DNA from: Parendozoicomonas verongulae
Lineage (GTDB): Bacteria > Pseudomonadota > Gammaproteobacteria > Pseudomonadales > Endozoicomonadaceae
NCBI RefSeq assembly: GCF_009711465.1
Contig: NZ_SMME01000867.1
Coordinates: forward strand, 1-64,000
Direction: 5' to 3'
Length of the DNA stretch: 64,000 nt
Positions 31,149-41,218 of this stretch are shown in pieces. Positions within the stretch are counted from its first letter, which is position 1. Every line of letters begins with the position of its first letter. Both the position numbers and the translations under genes were made by a program. The notes under the pieces are model-generated. The model searched no databases. It worked only from the letters and a program-made list of their open reading frames with translations, and was not told the DNA's origin.

Positions 31149-31203
31149 AGCGCCCTCCTGCTGCACATGTTTACTGTGCTGCTATTGTCATATTCAGTCC
31201 GCA

Positions 31204-31237
31204 AAAAGGCGAGATGCAACCGTGTTCCATCTCGCCT
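31204..31237 (-). terminator. Terminator between dapB and carA
   Basis: AGGCGAGATG (on the minus strand, plus 31237-31228) pairs with CATCTCGCCT and is followed by TTTTT. It lies in the 258-base dapB-carA gap, so it ends the dapB transcript or acts as an attenuator for carAB. Confidence 0.75.
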
Positions 31238-31406
31238 CAATTTTTCTTCGTTCTTCGCAAACATTGCCATCCTTTCTGATGGTTTTGCGCGCCAAACCAC
31301 CAAATCGCAGGCAAATATTTGGGGCATCCTACCAAAGGGCTGCAAAATCGTCCATGACCACAATGTGTATTTACGTAATCCCTCACAGGAGGTACCACGC
31401 AATTCT

Positions 31407-32255
<849 letters not shown>

Positions 32256-32347
32256 TTATCGCAGCATGCCTCCACAAGGCAAATATGAAGGGTGCACATA
32301 TAAACAAATTACTGCACCATAGCACCAACCTTGTAGTCCTCATTTGA

Positions 32348-33226
32348 ATGAGTTTTTCAGACATGAATATTCTGTCTATCCAGTCCCATGTGGCTTACGG
32401 CCATGCGGGCAATGCTTCTGCCGTTTTCCCTCTGCAACGTATGGGCTTTGAAGTGTGGCCCGTGCATACGGTTATGTTCTCCAATCACACAGGGCATGGC
32501 TCCTGGCGTGGCCCGGTGTTTGAGCCAAATACTGTTAAAGAAGTGATCAGCGGTATTGAAGACCGTGGCGTACTACCAGAGTGCACGGCCGTTCTTTCTG
32601 GTTATATGGGGGCTCCTGAGCTGGGGGAAGCCATTCTGGAGGCTGTAGATAAAGTGAAGGCAGCTAACCCGGATGCTCTGTATTGCTGCGACCCTGTTAT
32701 CGGCGATACAGATCGAGGCATCTTCGTGCGCGACGGCATTCCTGAGTTTTTCCGAAAGAGTGTACTGCAGCGTGCCGACATCCTCACACCGAACCACTTT
32801 GAGCTGGAGCTTCTGACTGGTCATAAGGTCAACACACTGGAAAATGCCTTGAATGCAGTCAAAGAACTGCAGGAAATCGGCCCCTCCAAAGTACTGGTCA
32901 CCAGCCTGATCCGTACTGATGCGCAATCCGGTGTGATTGAGATGCTGGCCGTCGACAAAAACGAAGCCTGGATTGTGGCAACTCCACGCCTGGAGTTTCC
33001 TTATCCAGTGAATGGGTCTGGCGATGCTACAGCCGCTATATTCCTGGCGAAATATCTGCGTACTCGCAATCTCAAAAAAACGCTTGAGCACACAGCGGGG
33101 GCCATTTTTGCGCTGTTTGAAAAGACATGGGCAACCGGTAGTCGTGAGCTGCAGCTCATTGCTTCACAAGATGCGTATGTCACTCCGCCACAGCAATTTA
33201 TGGCCACCAGCGTTAGCGCGAATTAA
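32348..33226 (+). CDS. pdxY: Pyridoxal kinase PdxY
   Basis: Phosphorylates pyridoxal in the B6 salvage pathway. The 292-residue ribokinase-fold protein has the N-terminal SIQSHVAYGHAGNASAVFPL, the TPNHFELELLTG motif and the anion-hole motif NGSGDATAAIFLAKYL. The ATG at 32348 is used, but the one at 32363 (MNILSIQSHVAYGHAG) fits E. coli PdxY equally well and neither has a strong ribosome binding site. Divergent from dapB and convergent with dnaJ. Confidence 0.92.
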   Translation: MSFSDMNILSIQSHVAYGHAGNASAVFPLQRMGFEVWPVHTVMFSNHTGHGSWRGPVFEPNTVKEVISGIEDRGVLPECTAVLSGYMGAPELGEAILEAVDKVKAANPDALYCCDPVIGDTDRGIFVRDGIPEFFRKSVLQRADILTPNHFELELLTGHKVNTLENALNAVKELQEIGPSKVLVTSLIRTDAQSGVIEMLAVDKNEAWIVATPRLEFPYPVNGSGDATAAIFLAKYLRTRNLKKTLEHTAGAIFALFEKTWATGSRELQLIASQDAYVTPPQQFMATSVSAN

Positions 33227-33241
33227 AAGCAAGATAAGAAT

Positions 33242-33262
33242 TGCCCGGCATAAGGCCGGGCA
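33242..33262. terminator. Hairpin between convergent pdxY and dnaJ
   Basis: TGCCCGGC (33242-33249) pairs with GCCGGGCA (33255-33262). Only a short T-tract follows on the minus strand (ATTCTTATC). Probable weak bidirectional terminator. Confidence 0.55.
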
Positions 33263-33292
33263 GTTAAGAAGAGGAGCGCAGAGAGGGACTTA

Positions 33293-34444
33293 TCAGGAAG
33301 CCATACCGTCGAAGAACTTCTTCACGCCATCAAAAAAGCCGCGCTTCTGAGGTGAATGCTTATCATTGTTACCTTCAAAACTCTTCTGGAGCTCTTCCAG
33401 CAGTTCTTTTTGGCGAGACGTGAGTTTCACAGGGGTTTCCACAACCACCTTACAGATCAAATCGCCTTGATTACCACCGCGAACAGGAAGCACTCCTCTA
33501 CCACGCAGGCGGAACATTTTACCCGTCTGAGTCTCCGGAGGAATCTTCAGCTTAACCTTGCCATCCAGGGTTGGCACTTCCAGCTCACCACCCAAAGCCG
33601 CATCAGTAAAGGTAACAGGCACTTCACAGTAAAGGTGCTTACCGTCACGCTGGAAGATATCGTGCTCGCGCACGTCAATCTGAACGTACAGATCACCCGC
33701 TGGGCCACCGTTTGCTCCCGCTTCACCTTCGCCTGACAGACGAATACGATCGCCAGTGTCCACGCCTTTGGGCACTTTAACGGACAGTGTCTTGTATTCC
33801 TGGATACGACCTTCGCCGTGGCAGTCACGGCATGGATCTTTGATCACCTTGCCGGAGCCGTGACATTCAGGGCAGGCCTGCTGTACAGCAAAGAAACCCT
33901 GCTGCATGCGAACCTGACCATGACCATTACAGGTACCACAGGTTGCAGCAGATGTGCCCTTCCTGGCACCGGAGCCATGACAGGTTCCACACTCAACCAG
34001 TGTTGGAATACGAATTTTCTTCTCTACACCGCGCACTGCATCTTCAAGATTCAGTTCGAGGGAGTAACGCAGGTCGGCACCGCGCTGAACGCTGGAGCGG
34101 CCACCGCCACCTCCGCCGCCACCGAAGATATCGCCAAATACATCACCAAAGATGTCGCCGAAGTTACCAGCGCCACCGAAACCGCCGCCGAAGCCACCAG
34201 CACCGCCACCCATGCTTGGGTCGACGCCCGCATGGCCATACTGATCGTAAGCGGCGCGCTTTTGGGGATCGGAAAGAATTTCAAAAGCTTCATTAACTTC
34301 CTTGAAGCTTTCTTCGGCTTGCTCGTCACCAGGATTCCGGTCAGGATGAAACTTCATCGCCATCCGGCGATAAGCCTTTTTCATCTCTTTGTCGCTGGCA
34401 TCCCGGGCAATCCCGAGAACCTCGTAATAATCTCTTTTCGACAT
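33293..34444 (-). CDS. dnaJ: Chaperone DnaJ
   Basis: Hsp40 co-chaperone that delivers clients to DnaK and stimulates its ATPase. The 383 residues comprise a J domain with HPD at 33-35, a long Gly/Phe linker (about 75-115), four CxxCxGxG zinc motifs ([32 protein letters not shown]) and C-terminal client-binding domains. Downstream of dnaK with a 106-base gap holding a hairpin. Confidence 0.98.
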   Translation of the reverse strand: MSKRDYYEVLGIARDASDKEMKKAYRRMAMKFHPDRNPGDEQAEESFKEVNEAFEILSDPQKRAAYDQYGHAGVDPSMGGGAGGFGGGFGGAGNFGDIFGDVFGDIFGGGGGGGGRSSVQRGADLRYSLELNLEDAVRGVEKKIRIPTLVECGTCHGSGARKGTSAATCGTCNGHGQVRMQQGFFAVQQACPECHGSGKVIKDPCRDCHGEGRIQEYKTLSVKVPKGVDTGDRIRLSGEGEAGANGGPAGDLYVQIDVREHDIFQRDGKHLYCEVPVTFTDAALGGELEVPTLDGKVKLKIPPETQTGKMFRLRGRGVLPVRGGNQGDLICKVVVETPVKLTSRQKELLEELQKSFEGNNDKHSPQKRGFFDGVKKFFDGMAS

Positions 34445-34490
34445 AACCGTTTTTTAACCTGGAGCGGAATAACCTTTTTATAAGCAAAAC

Positions 34491-34508
34491 GCGGGAGCAA
34501 GCTCCCGC
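34491..34508 (-). terminator. Partial terminator between dnaK and dnaJ
   Basis: GCGGGAG/CTCCCGC stem with a three- to four-base loop, followed on the minus strand by GTTTTGC. It probably reduces dnaJ relative to dnaK rather than ending the transcript fully. Confidence 0.6.
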
Positions 34509-34550
34509 GCAGGAATCACTGACTCAAGTGAGAGACAGAAGTCAATGAAA

Positions 34551-36476
34551 TTACTTCTTGTCGTCCTTCACTTCTTCAAACTCAGCGTCAACAACGTCAT
34601 CGTCCTTCGCAGAAGACTGTTGCTGTGCATCAGCACCTGGCTGCTGGGCACCAGCGTCATCAGCCATCTTTTGAGCCAGAGGGCCGGAAGCTGTTACCAG
34701 AGCCTGAGTTTTGGCTTCGATAGCGTCTTTGTCGTCGCCCTTCAGCGCTTCTTCCAGTTCCTTGATCGCAGTTTCCACAGCGCTCTTCTCTTCTTCAGAA
34801 GCCTTATCGCCAGCTTCTTCCAGAGTCTTGCGGGTTGCGTGGATCATGGCATCTGCCTGGTTGCGAGCACCAGCCAGTTCTTCGAACTTCTTGTCTTCCT
34901 CAGCGTTAGCTTCGGCATCGCGAACCATTTGTTCGATTTCGTCATCGGACAGACCGGAAGAGGCCTTGATCACGATAGACTGCTCTTTACCGGTGTTCTT
35001 GTCTTTCGCAGATACATTCAGAATACCGTTGGCATCCAGGTCGAAGGACACTTCAATCTGAGGCATGCCACGCTGTGCAGCAGGAATACCTTCCAGGTTG
35101 AACTGACCCAGAGACTTGTTACCGTGAGCCTGCTTACGCTCACCCTGCAGTACGTGGATAGTTACTGCAGACTGGTTGTCTTCTGCGGTGGAGAACACCT
35201 GAGACTTCTTGGTTGGGATAGTGGTGTTCTTCTCGATGAGAGGAGTCATCACACCACCCATGGTTTCGATACCCAGAGTCAGCGGAGTTACGTCCAGCAG
35301 CAGAACGTCGGTACGGTCGCCAGACAGTACGCCACCTTGCAAAGCAGCGCCCATAGCGACAGCTTCATCAGGGTTTACGTCCTTACGAGCTTCCTTGCCG
35401 AAGAATTCAGCAACCTTCTGCTGAACCAGAGGCATACGGGTCTGACCACCCACCAGAATCACTTCGTCGATATCAGAAACGCCCAGATCAGCGTCCTTAA
35501 CCGCCTGACGTACGGGCTCAAGGGAGCGAGCAACCAGCTCTTCTACCAGAGATTCCAGCTTGGCGCGGGTCACTTTCACATTCAGATGCTTAGGACCGGT
35601 CGCGTCAGCAGTGATGTAAGGCAGGTTCACATCAGTTTGTGTTGCTGAGGACAGTTCGATTTTAGCTTTTTCAGCAGCTTCTTTCAGACGCTGCATAGCC
35701 AGAGGGTCGCCCTTCAGGTCGATGCCTTGATCTTTCTTGAATTCGTCAGCCAAAAATTCGATCATGCGCATATCGAAGTCTTCACCACCCAGGAAGGTGT
35801 CACCGTTAGTGGACAGCACTTCGAACTGATGCTCGCCGTCTACATCAGCGATTTCGATAACGGAGATATCGAAGGTACCACCACCCAGGTCGTATACAGC
35901 GATAGTCTGGTCGCCCTTGGCTTTGTCCAGACCGTAAGCCAGAGCCGCAGCCGTTGGCTCGTTGATGATACGCTTAACGTCCAGACCTGCGATACGGCCA
36001 GCGTCTTTAGTGGCCTGACGCTGTGCGTCGTTGAAGTAAGCCGGTACAGTTACAACAGCTTCAGAAACACTCTCGCCGATGTAGTCTTCAGCAGTTTTCT
36101 TCATCTTCTTCAGGATTTCCGCAGAAATCTGAGGAGGGGCCATTTTCTCGTTCTTTACGTCAACCCAGGCATCGCCATTATCAGCCTTAACGATCTTGTA
36201 AGGCACCATCTCGATGTCTTTCTGAACTTCTTTGTCTTCAAAACGACGACCGATCAGACGCTTGATTGCGAACAGGGTTTTATCAGGGTTAGTTACGGCC
36301 TGACGCTTGGCAGGCATGCCTACCAGAGTTTCGCCATCGTCGGTGTAAGCGATGATGGAAGGCGTAGTACGGGCACCTTCTGCGTTCTCGATAACTTTAA
36401 CGCTGTCACCATCCAGTACAGATACGCAAGAGTTGGTGGTACCCAGATCGATACCGATAATTTTGCCTTTGCTCAT
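34551..36476 (-). CDS. dnaK: Chaperone DnaK (Hsp70)
   Basis: ATP-dependent folding chaperone. The 641-residue protein starts [20 protein letters not shown] and has the ATPase motifs [16 protein letters not shown] and [15 protein letters not shown], the interdomain linker [15 protein letters not shown], the substrate-binding domain and the C-terminal [15 protein letters not shown] motif. The in-frame extension to 36572 is rejected on homology. A sigma-32-type promoter lies about 190 bases upstream. grpE is not adjacent but 2.1 kb away, across a type III secretion gene pair. Confidence 0.98.
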   Translation of the reverse strand: MSKGKIIGIDLGTTNSCVSVLDGDSVKVIENAEGARTTPSIIAYTDDGETLVGMPAKRQAVTNPDKTLFAIKRLIGRRFEDKEVQKDIEMVPYKIVKADNGDAWVDVKNEKMAPPQISAEILKKMKKTAEDYIGESVSEAVVTVPAYFNDAQRQATKDAGRIAGLDVKRIINEPTAAALAYGLDKAKGDQTIAVYDLGGGTFDISVIEIADVDGEHQFEVLSTNGDTFLGGEDFDMRMIEFLADEFKKDQGIDLKGDPLAMQRLKEAAEKAKIELSSATQTDVNLPYITADATGPKHLNVKVTRAKLESLVEELVARSLEPVRQAVKDADLGVSDIDEVILVGGQTRMPLVQQKVAEFFGKEARKDVNPDEAVAMGAALQGGVLSGDRTDVLLLDVTPLTLGIETMGGVMTPLIEKNTTIPTKKSQVFSTAEDNQSAVTIHVLQGERKQAHGNKSLGQFNLEGIPAAQRGMPQIEVSFDLDANGILNVSAKDKNTGKEQSIVIKASSGLSDDEIEQMVRDAEANAEEDKKFEELAGARNQADAMIHATRKTLEEAGDKASEEEKSAVETAIKELEEALKGDDKDAIEAKTQALVTASGPLAQKMADDAGAQQPGADAQQQSSAKDDDVVDAEFEEVKDDKK

Positions 36477-36668
36477 CGAAACACACTCCGAAAAACGTTT
36501 AAAACCAATGTAATACTGAAAATTCTGTGGGGGCCGCTTGTGCCTGCCCCCAAACCCATGCCTGACATTCAAATGTGCGATTCAGGCACAGATTGAAAAA
36601 TTCTGGGGGTTTACCCTTAGCCAGCTCCGGGTGCTTCATTTTGCAGCCCTGCGACTATCTGGCTGGAT

Positions 36669-36697
36669 ATATGGGAACGGGGAAAAACCTTTTCAAG
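36669..36697 (-). promoter_or_regulatory. dnaK: Sigma-32 (heat-shock) promoter of dnaK
   Basis: On the minus strand CTTGAA (36697-36692), 16 bases, then CCCATAT (36675-36669), close to the RpoH consensus CTTGAAA-N11-16-CCCCATNT. It gives a leader of about 185 bases before dnaK. The rest of the 438-base dnaK-chaperone gap shows no gene. Confidence 0.65.
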
Positions 36698-36914
36698 GGA
36701 GGAAAATCATTTTTTTCAGATTTTTTTCGCTCCCTTTGTTTATACGGCCCGGAAAGCGTCAGAAAACAGCGCCCTTAACCCACTGATAATTCAGCTATTC
36801 CACGACTGCGACGGGAACCTGCAGCTAAATCCAAGAGAATAGCGAGAACCCTAAACTCTTTAGCTGACAATGCCGTTACCCCATCCACAGAGACCTTTAG
36901 TCAGGGTAAAGCAG

Positions 36915-37415
36915 ATGGGTGTACTGAGAAAAATACTCGACGCCAGTGGCATCACTCCGGAAGGCATAGGCATGCTCTTTCAGGGCCACACCATCGCCAG
37001 CATAAAGAAGATGGACCAGCAACTGCTGGATGCCATATATGGCCTTGGGCATCAAAACTATCAAAATGAGAAGTTTGAGAAAGCCCGCGGCATCATGCGC
37101 TACCTGTGCATTCAGGATCATACTAACGCAGAATATTTTGCTGCATTAGGTGCCTGTGAATATCGCCTGCAAAACTATGAAGCCGCCCAGATCATTCTGG
37201 AAGAGGCTGTGAATATGGATCCGCAAGATCCTCGCCCTATCCTGAACCTCTCCCTGTGCATGATAAAAAACAAGAATAAAAAGCAGGCCAAGGCGCTTAT
37301 GCAAGTGGCAGAACAACTTTCTGCTGACAAGAGCGAATTTAATCGGGAGTGGAGGCTTGCCAGTCGCATTCTGGAAGGTTCCGGCAAGAAAAAACAACCA
37401 AAGAGTGAGGGCTGA
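36915..37415 (+). CDS. LcrH/SycD-type type III secretion translocator chaperone
   Basis: A TPR protein resembling class II chaperones (LcrH/SycD/IpgC) that keep type III translocators soluble before secretion. The features LDAIYGLGHQNYQNEKFEKA, LGACEYRLQNYEAAQ and the C-terminal AEQLSADKSEFNREW line up with LcrH motifs (AQELIADKTEF). From the ATG at 36915 it is 166 residues, matching LcrH (168), and AGGGT lies seven bases upstream. An earlier in-frame ATG at 36870 adds 15 residues. It is followed two bases later by its presumed client. No other secretion-apparatus gene is in the window. Confidence 0.75.
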   Translation: MGVLRKILDASGITPEGIGMLFQGHTIASIKKMDQQLLDAIYGLGHQNYQNEKFEKARGIMRYLCIQDHTNAEYFAALGACEYRLQNYEAAQIILEEAVNMDPQDPRPILNLSLCMIKNKNKKQAKALMQVAEQLSADKSEFNREWRLASRILEGSGKKKQPKSEG

Positions 37416-37417
37416 CC

Positions 37418-38545
37418 ATGGCAGGTATTGATGGAGGTGTCGGCGGCCAGCCACGCATACAGCCTGGGAGCCCTGGGTCGGTTCAGAGTACGGATCAGGT
37501 TGGCAAAACAGACGGCACGGGTAAAGTTGGTTCCGACAACCTTACCGTCAGCCGTACAGAAGGTCAGCAGTCTACAACCAAATCCAGCCCTACGGCAGGT
37601 ATTCCGCAACCCAATCCGGAAGCGGCCAAATATCTTGCAGGCTTAAGCCCGACAGACCTGTCATCACTGCTCAATGGCCTGCAGGCGGAAACCTCACAGA
37701 CTCAGGACGAACTGGCCATTTCTAATGCCGAAGCGAACAGAGCTGAAGTCAAGAAAACTCAAGAAGAGAGAAAAACCGAGCTGGAAGAACTGAAACACGA
37801 AAGAAGTGAGGCTCAGTCTCAGGGAAAATGCGCCAAGGTCAAACTCGCTTTTGCTAATGCTTTCTCCTTCGGTATAGCGGGCGCCGCAGGATACGGAAAA
37901 CAAATGAATGCCGAATATGACAAAGCCATGCAGAAGGTTGCCATCATCGACCTTCAAATTAATGGCCTTGTCGACACACCACCTCCAGAGCTATCACCAG
38001 AGCTCAGGGAGGTGGTTGATGAATTCAGCAGCTATGCGCCCTTTGAGCAACTCACGGATGAGCCCAGGAAAAAAACACGGGTACTGCTCGACAAACTGCA
38101 CACCGAAGGGCGAATCGATGACTCCACTTACAGCGCCCTCAATAAACTGGTCAACAAACACAGTAGCAGTGAAGGCAACCTTTTAACGAAAGGTGGTGAG
38201 GTCGAATTTTTTAAGGAAGTTGTTCTATTACAAGCCCAGCTGGATGCTGGTGGAACGGCTTCCATAGAAAATCTGCCACCACTGCCAGCCACACCGGAGT
38301 CTGGCGTAAACACAGTGGCTGACAATGGGGAAGGTGACAATGTGACAGCAAATGCAGCAGCGGACGAAACAACAGAATCAACCTGGGAAGACAACAGCTG
38401 GCTGGCAGAGTTTGAAGCTCTGATGCGTGAGCAGGAAGAGCAGATGAACGAGATCATCAAAGACGTAGAAAACGCCAAAACCGCAGCCACTGATGCCAAC
38501 CAGGAAGCCTACGACATTGCCTCCTTCCGCTATACCTCAGGCTGA
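37418..38545 (+). CDS. Putative type III secreted protein (translocator/effector partner)
   Basis: 375 residues, no signal peptide, Ser/Thr/Gly/Gln-rich disordered N-terminus (1-65) as in type III substrates, a predicted coiled coil around residues 85-135 (ELAISNAEANRAEVKKTQEE), a short moderately hydrophobic stretch VKLAFANAFSFGIAGAAGYG (about 144-163), and an acidic coiled C-terminus. I recognise no family. The assignment rests on coupling to the LcrH-like gene, as chaperones and clients are usually adjacent. The P-x-L-x-x-P chaperone-binding motif of translocators was not found, so it may be an effector or a non-canonical translocator. Confidence 0.6.
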   Translation: MAGIDGGVGGQPRIQPGSPGSVQSTDQVGKTDGTGKVGSDNLTVSRTEGQQSTTKSSPTAGIPQPNPEAAKYLAGLSPTDLSSLLNGLQAETSQTQDELAISNAEANRAEVKKTQEERKTELEELKHERSEAQSQGKCAKVKLAFANAFSFGIAGAAGYGKQMNAEYDKAMQKVAIIDLQINGLVDTPPPELSPELREVVDEFSSYAPFEQLTDEPRKKTRVLLDKLHTEGRIDDSTYSALNKLVNKHSSSEGNLLTKGGEVEFFKEVVLLQAQLDAGGTASIENLPPLPATPESGVNTVADNGEGDNVTANAAADETTESTWEDNSWLAEFEALMREQEEQMNEIIKDVENAKTAATDANQEAYDIASFRYTSG

Positions 38546-38567
38546 CCACAGCTGTTAAAAATCCATA

Positions 38568-38605
38568 AAAAACGGGAGCTTCCAAACGAGGCTCCCGTTT
38601 TTTTC
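38568..38605. terminator. Bidirectional terminator between the secretion pair and grpE
   Basis: AAAAAACGGGAGC (38568-38580) pairs with GCTCCCGTTTTTTT (38592-38605). It serves the plus-strand pair and minus-strand grpE. Confidence 0.88.
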
Positions 38606-38622
38606 TGTGCCAACAGGCAAGA

Positions 38623-39231
38623 TTATGGGGCTTTCGCTACCACAACCATTGCTGGGCGCACGCAGCGACCATTCAGAGTGTAGCCCTTCTGGATCACATC
38701 CATAACCGTGTTTGGCTCCATGTCCGGGTTAGGCACCATGGTCATTGCCTGATGGAAGTTCGGATCCAGAGGCTCACCAACAGGGTTCAGCTGCTCAACC
38801 TGATGCTTGTTCAGGGTGTCGACAAACAGTTTCAGGGTCAGCTCCATACCTTCACGCATGGCATCGTGGGCACCATCGCTGCTTTCTACGCTCTTGAGGC
38901 CGTTTTCCAGGCTGTCTACCACTGGCAGCAGGGATTCTACAAACTTATCCAGAGCAAACTTGTGGGCTTTCTCCACATCCTGCTGAGCACGACGCTTAAC
39001 GTTTTGGGCTTCTGCCGCAGCGCGCAGGGCTGTTTCTTTGGCCTGTTGCAGATCCTCTTGAGCACGTACCAGTTCATTTTGCAGCACGGACATGGCATCT
39101 TCTTCCGCACCGGCCTGCTCATCTGCACCTTCAACTGGCTGTTCAACGGTTTCTTCTACCGCCTCAGCTGAAGCCTCTTCAGCTGCAACTTCTTCCACGT
39201 GTTCTTCAGGCTTGTTTTGCTCTTCAGTCAT
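38623..39231 (-). CDS. grpE: Nucleotide exchange factor GrpE
   Basis: Releases ADP from DnaK. The 202-residue protein has a very acidic disordered N-terminus (EEQNKPEEHVEEVAAEEASAE), a long central coiled coil and the C-terminal beta-wing motif NPVGEPLDPNFHQAMTMVPN and GYTLNGRCVRPAMVVVAK. A sigma-32-type promoter precedes it. Divergent from recN, as in E. coli and pseudomonads. Confidence 0.96.
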   Translation of the reverse strand: MTEEQNKPEEHVEEVAAEEASAEAVEETVEQPVEGADEQAGAEEDAMSVLQNELVRAQEDLQQAKETALRAAAEAQNVKRRAQQDVEKAHKFALDKFVESLLPVVDSLENGLKSVESSDGAHDAMREGMELTLKLFVDTLNKHQVEQLNPVGEPLDPNFHQAMTMVPNPDMEPNTVMDVIQKGYTLNGRCVRPAMVVVAKAP

Positions 39232-39310
39232 TCTACAACTCCCATCACCAGCTACACTCCCTTCACAACAAGGGGGCTGCGTGCATCAGTTAAAAATCTC
39301 TGACGCATAT

Positions 39311-39337
39311 ATTGGGGGCTCACTCACAACATTCAAG
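39311..39337 (-). promoter_or_regulatory. grpE: Sigma-32 (heat-shock) promoter of grpE
   Basis: On the minus strand CTTGAA (39337-39332), 14 bases, then CCCCAAT (39317-39311), a good RpoH match 80 bases upstream of the grpE start. Confidence 0.65.
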
Positions 39338-39391
39338 TGCCTGCTACAGGATTTTTACCTTGAAGGGATTGCACTCTAACCCATTGCCGAT

Positions 39392-39411
39392 TACTGTATA
39401 AAAAAACAGGT
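39392..39411 (+). promoter_or_regulatory. recN: LexA (SOS) box of recN
   Basis: TACTG-TATAAAAAAA-CAGGT: CTG and CAG are exactly 10 bases apart, matching the LexA consensus CTG-N10-CAG with an A/T core. It lies 21 bases before the recN ATG, overlapping the probable -10. recN is a strongly SOS-induced gene in gammaproteobacteria. Confidence 0.8.
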
Positions 39412-39431
39412 ACGTAACCGGGACCTTTCCC

Positions 39432-41135
39432 ATGCTCACCCATCTGTCTATCAGCCACTACGCCATCGTTGACCAACTGGATCTGGACATACCTAAAGGT
39501 ATGACCGTGATCACCGGCGAAACCGGCGCGGGCAAATCCATTATGCTGGACGCACTCTCCCTTGCCATGGGAGCCAGAGCCGGTAACGACTGCGTGCGCC
39601 CCGGTTGTGAGCGCGCCGATATTCGCGCCACTTTTGATATCTCCAGCCTGAAAGAGGCCAATACCTGGCTAAGAGCCAAAGATCTGGATATTGATGGGGA
39701 GTGCATTCTACGGCGTGTTATCACCAAAGAAGGCCGCAGCCGTGGTTATATCAACGGCACCCCATCACCGCTTTCTGACCTGCGGGCGCTGGGGGAGATG
39801 CTTGTGGATATTCACGCCCAGCATGAGCAACAGTCTCTGTTGCGCCCAGCCACTCACCAAAAACTGCTGGATGAATACGCGGGCTGCACACGCCTTGCGA
39901 CCCAAGTGCACGACAGCTGGCAAACATGGAGAAACCACAAATCCCGGCTTGATGAGCTACGCAACCGTGGACAGGAACAAGATGCCCGCATCCAGCTTTT
40001 GCAGTATCAGGTGGAAGAACTTGATCGCCTTTCCATTGCAGAGGGCGAAGTAGAAGAGCTGGAAAGCGAACAAAAGCAGCTCACCAATGCGGAGACCAGC
40101 CTGCACACCTGTCAGCAGGTTTTGAATCTGTGCTCAGAAAACGACAGCGGCAATGTTCTCCATAGTCTGACTGTCTGCCAACAGCTGCTGATTGATCTCG
40201 GCCTTGATTTACCTGCTCTTCAGGATACCGTTGAAATGCTCTCCACGGCACAGATTCAGGTGGAAGAAGCTATCGGTGAAATGACCCGTTTTGTGGACAA
40301 CTTCGAAGCTGATCCGGCACGTCTTGCCGATGTAACAGAACGGCTGTCGTCTGTTTACACGCTGGCCCGTAAACATAATGTTCTGCCTGGCGAAGTTCAC
40401 AGCTTTCACGCTGAGCTGCAACAGGAGTTTGAAAGCCTGCAATGCAGTGATGAGAAACTTGAAGAGCTGGAAGCCGAGCTTGCCACTTTAGAGGCTGACT
40501 ATTTCGCATCTGCCAAAAAGCTTTCCGATAAACGCGGGAAAGGTGCTGGAAAATTAAATAAGGCCGTTAGCAAACACATTCACGAACTGGGCATGCCGAA
40601 AGGTAAGTTTGAAGTTGAACTCACAGCCCTTACGGATATGCCACACAGCCAGGGTATGGAAGATATTCGCTTTCTTGTGACGACTAACCCCGGTTCGCTT
40701 CCCAAGCCTCTGGACAAAGTGGCTTCTGGTGGTGAGCTATCCCGCATCAGTCTGGCGATTCAGGTGATTACCGCCCACACCTCCGGCATCTCGACTCTCG
40801 TATTCGATGAAGTGGATGTGGGCATTGGCGGCGGAACCGCCGAGATTGTTGGTCGCCTGCTGCGTGAACTGGGTGACCGTGGCCAGGTCATGTGTGTGAC
40901 CCACCAGCCACAAGTTGCGTCCCAGGGCCATACCCACCTGCACGTAAGCAAGAGGTTGGGTAAGAACAGTACCAGCACCCGTATCACCTCACTGGATAGA
41001 GAGAAACGCACTCAGGAAGTGGCTCGCATGCTTGGAGGTCTGGAGATTACCGAGCAGACCCTCGCCCATGCCGAAGAGATGATTGTGCGTGCTACTCCCG
41101 CTCTTTCTACTCCTGTTACAGTGGCTGCGTCCTAA
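39432..41135 (+). CDS. recN: DNA repair protein RecN
   Basis: SMC-like ATPase acting in double-strand-break repair and sister chromatid cohesion. The 567 residues have the N-terminal Walker A GETGAGKSIMLDAL, a coiled-coil central region (about 160-380), and the C-terminal ABC signature KVASGGELSRISLAIQ followed by Walker B TLVFDEVDVGIGG and the H-loop VTHQPQVAS. Length matches the family (about 550). Preceded by a LexA box. Confidence 0.97.
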   Translation: MLTHLSISHYAIVDQLDLDIPKGMTVITGETGAGKSIMLDALSLAMGARAGNDCVRPGCERADIRATFDISSLKEANTWLRAKDLDIDGECILRRVITKEGRSRGYINGTPSPLSDLRALGEMLVDIHAQHEQQSLLRPATHQKLLDEYAGCTRLATQVHDSWQTWRNHKSRLDELRNRGQEQDARIQLLQYQVEELDRLSIAEGEVEELESEQKQLTNAETSLHTCQQVLNLCSENDSGNVLHSLTVCQQLLIDLGLDLPALQDTVEMLSTAQIQVEEAIGEMTRFVDNFEADPARLADVTERLSSVYTLARKHNVLPGEVHSFHAELQQEFESLQCSDEKLEELEAELATLEADYFASAKKLSDKRGKGAGKLNKAVSKHIHELGMPKGKFEVELTALTDMPHSQGMEDIRFLVTTNPGSLPKPLDKVASGGELSRISLAIQVITAHTSGISTLVFDEVDVGIGGGTAEIVGRLLRELGDRGQVMCVTHQPQVASQGHTHLHVSKRLGKNSTSTRITSLDREKRTQEVARMLGGLEITEQTLAHAEEMIVRATPALSTPVTVAAS

Positions 41136-41218
41136 TTTACTAACCACCCTGTTACCAACTATCCCTGCTTTCTGGTGTCACATGGAAGTGAACCCTTCCA
41201 CGACCGGAGAGCAGTCTT

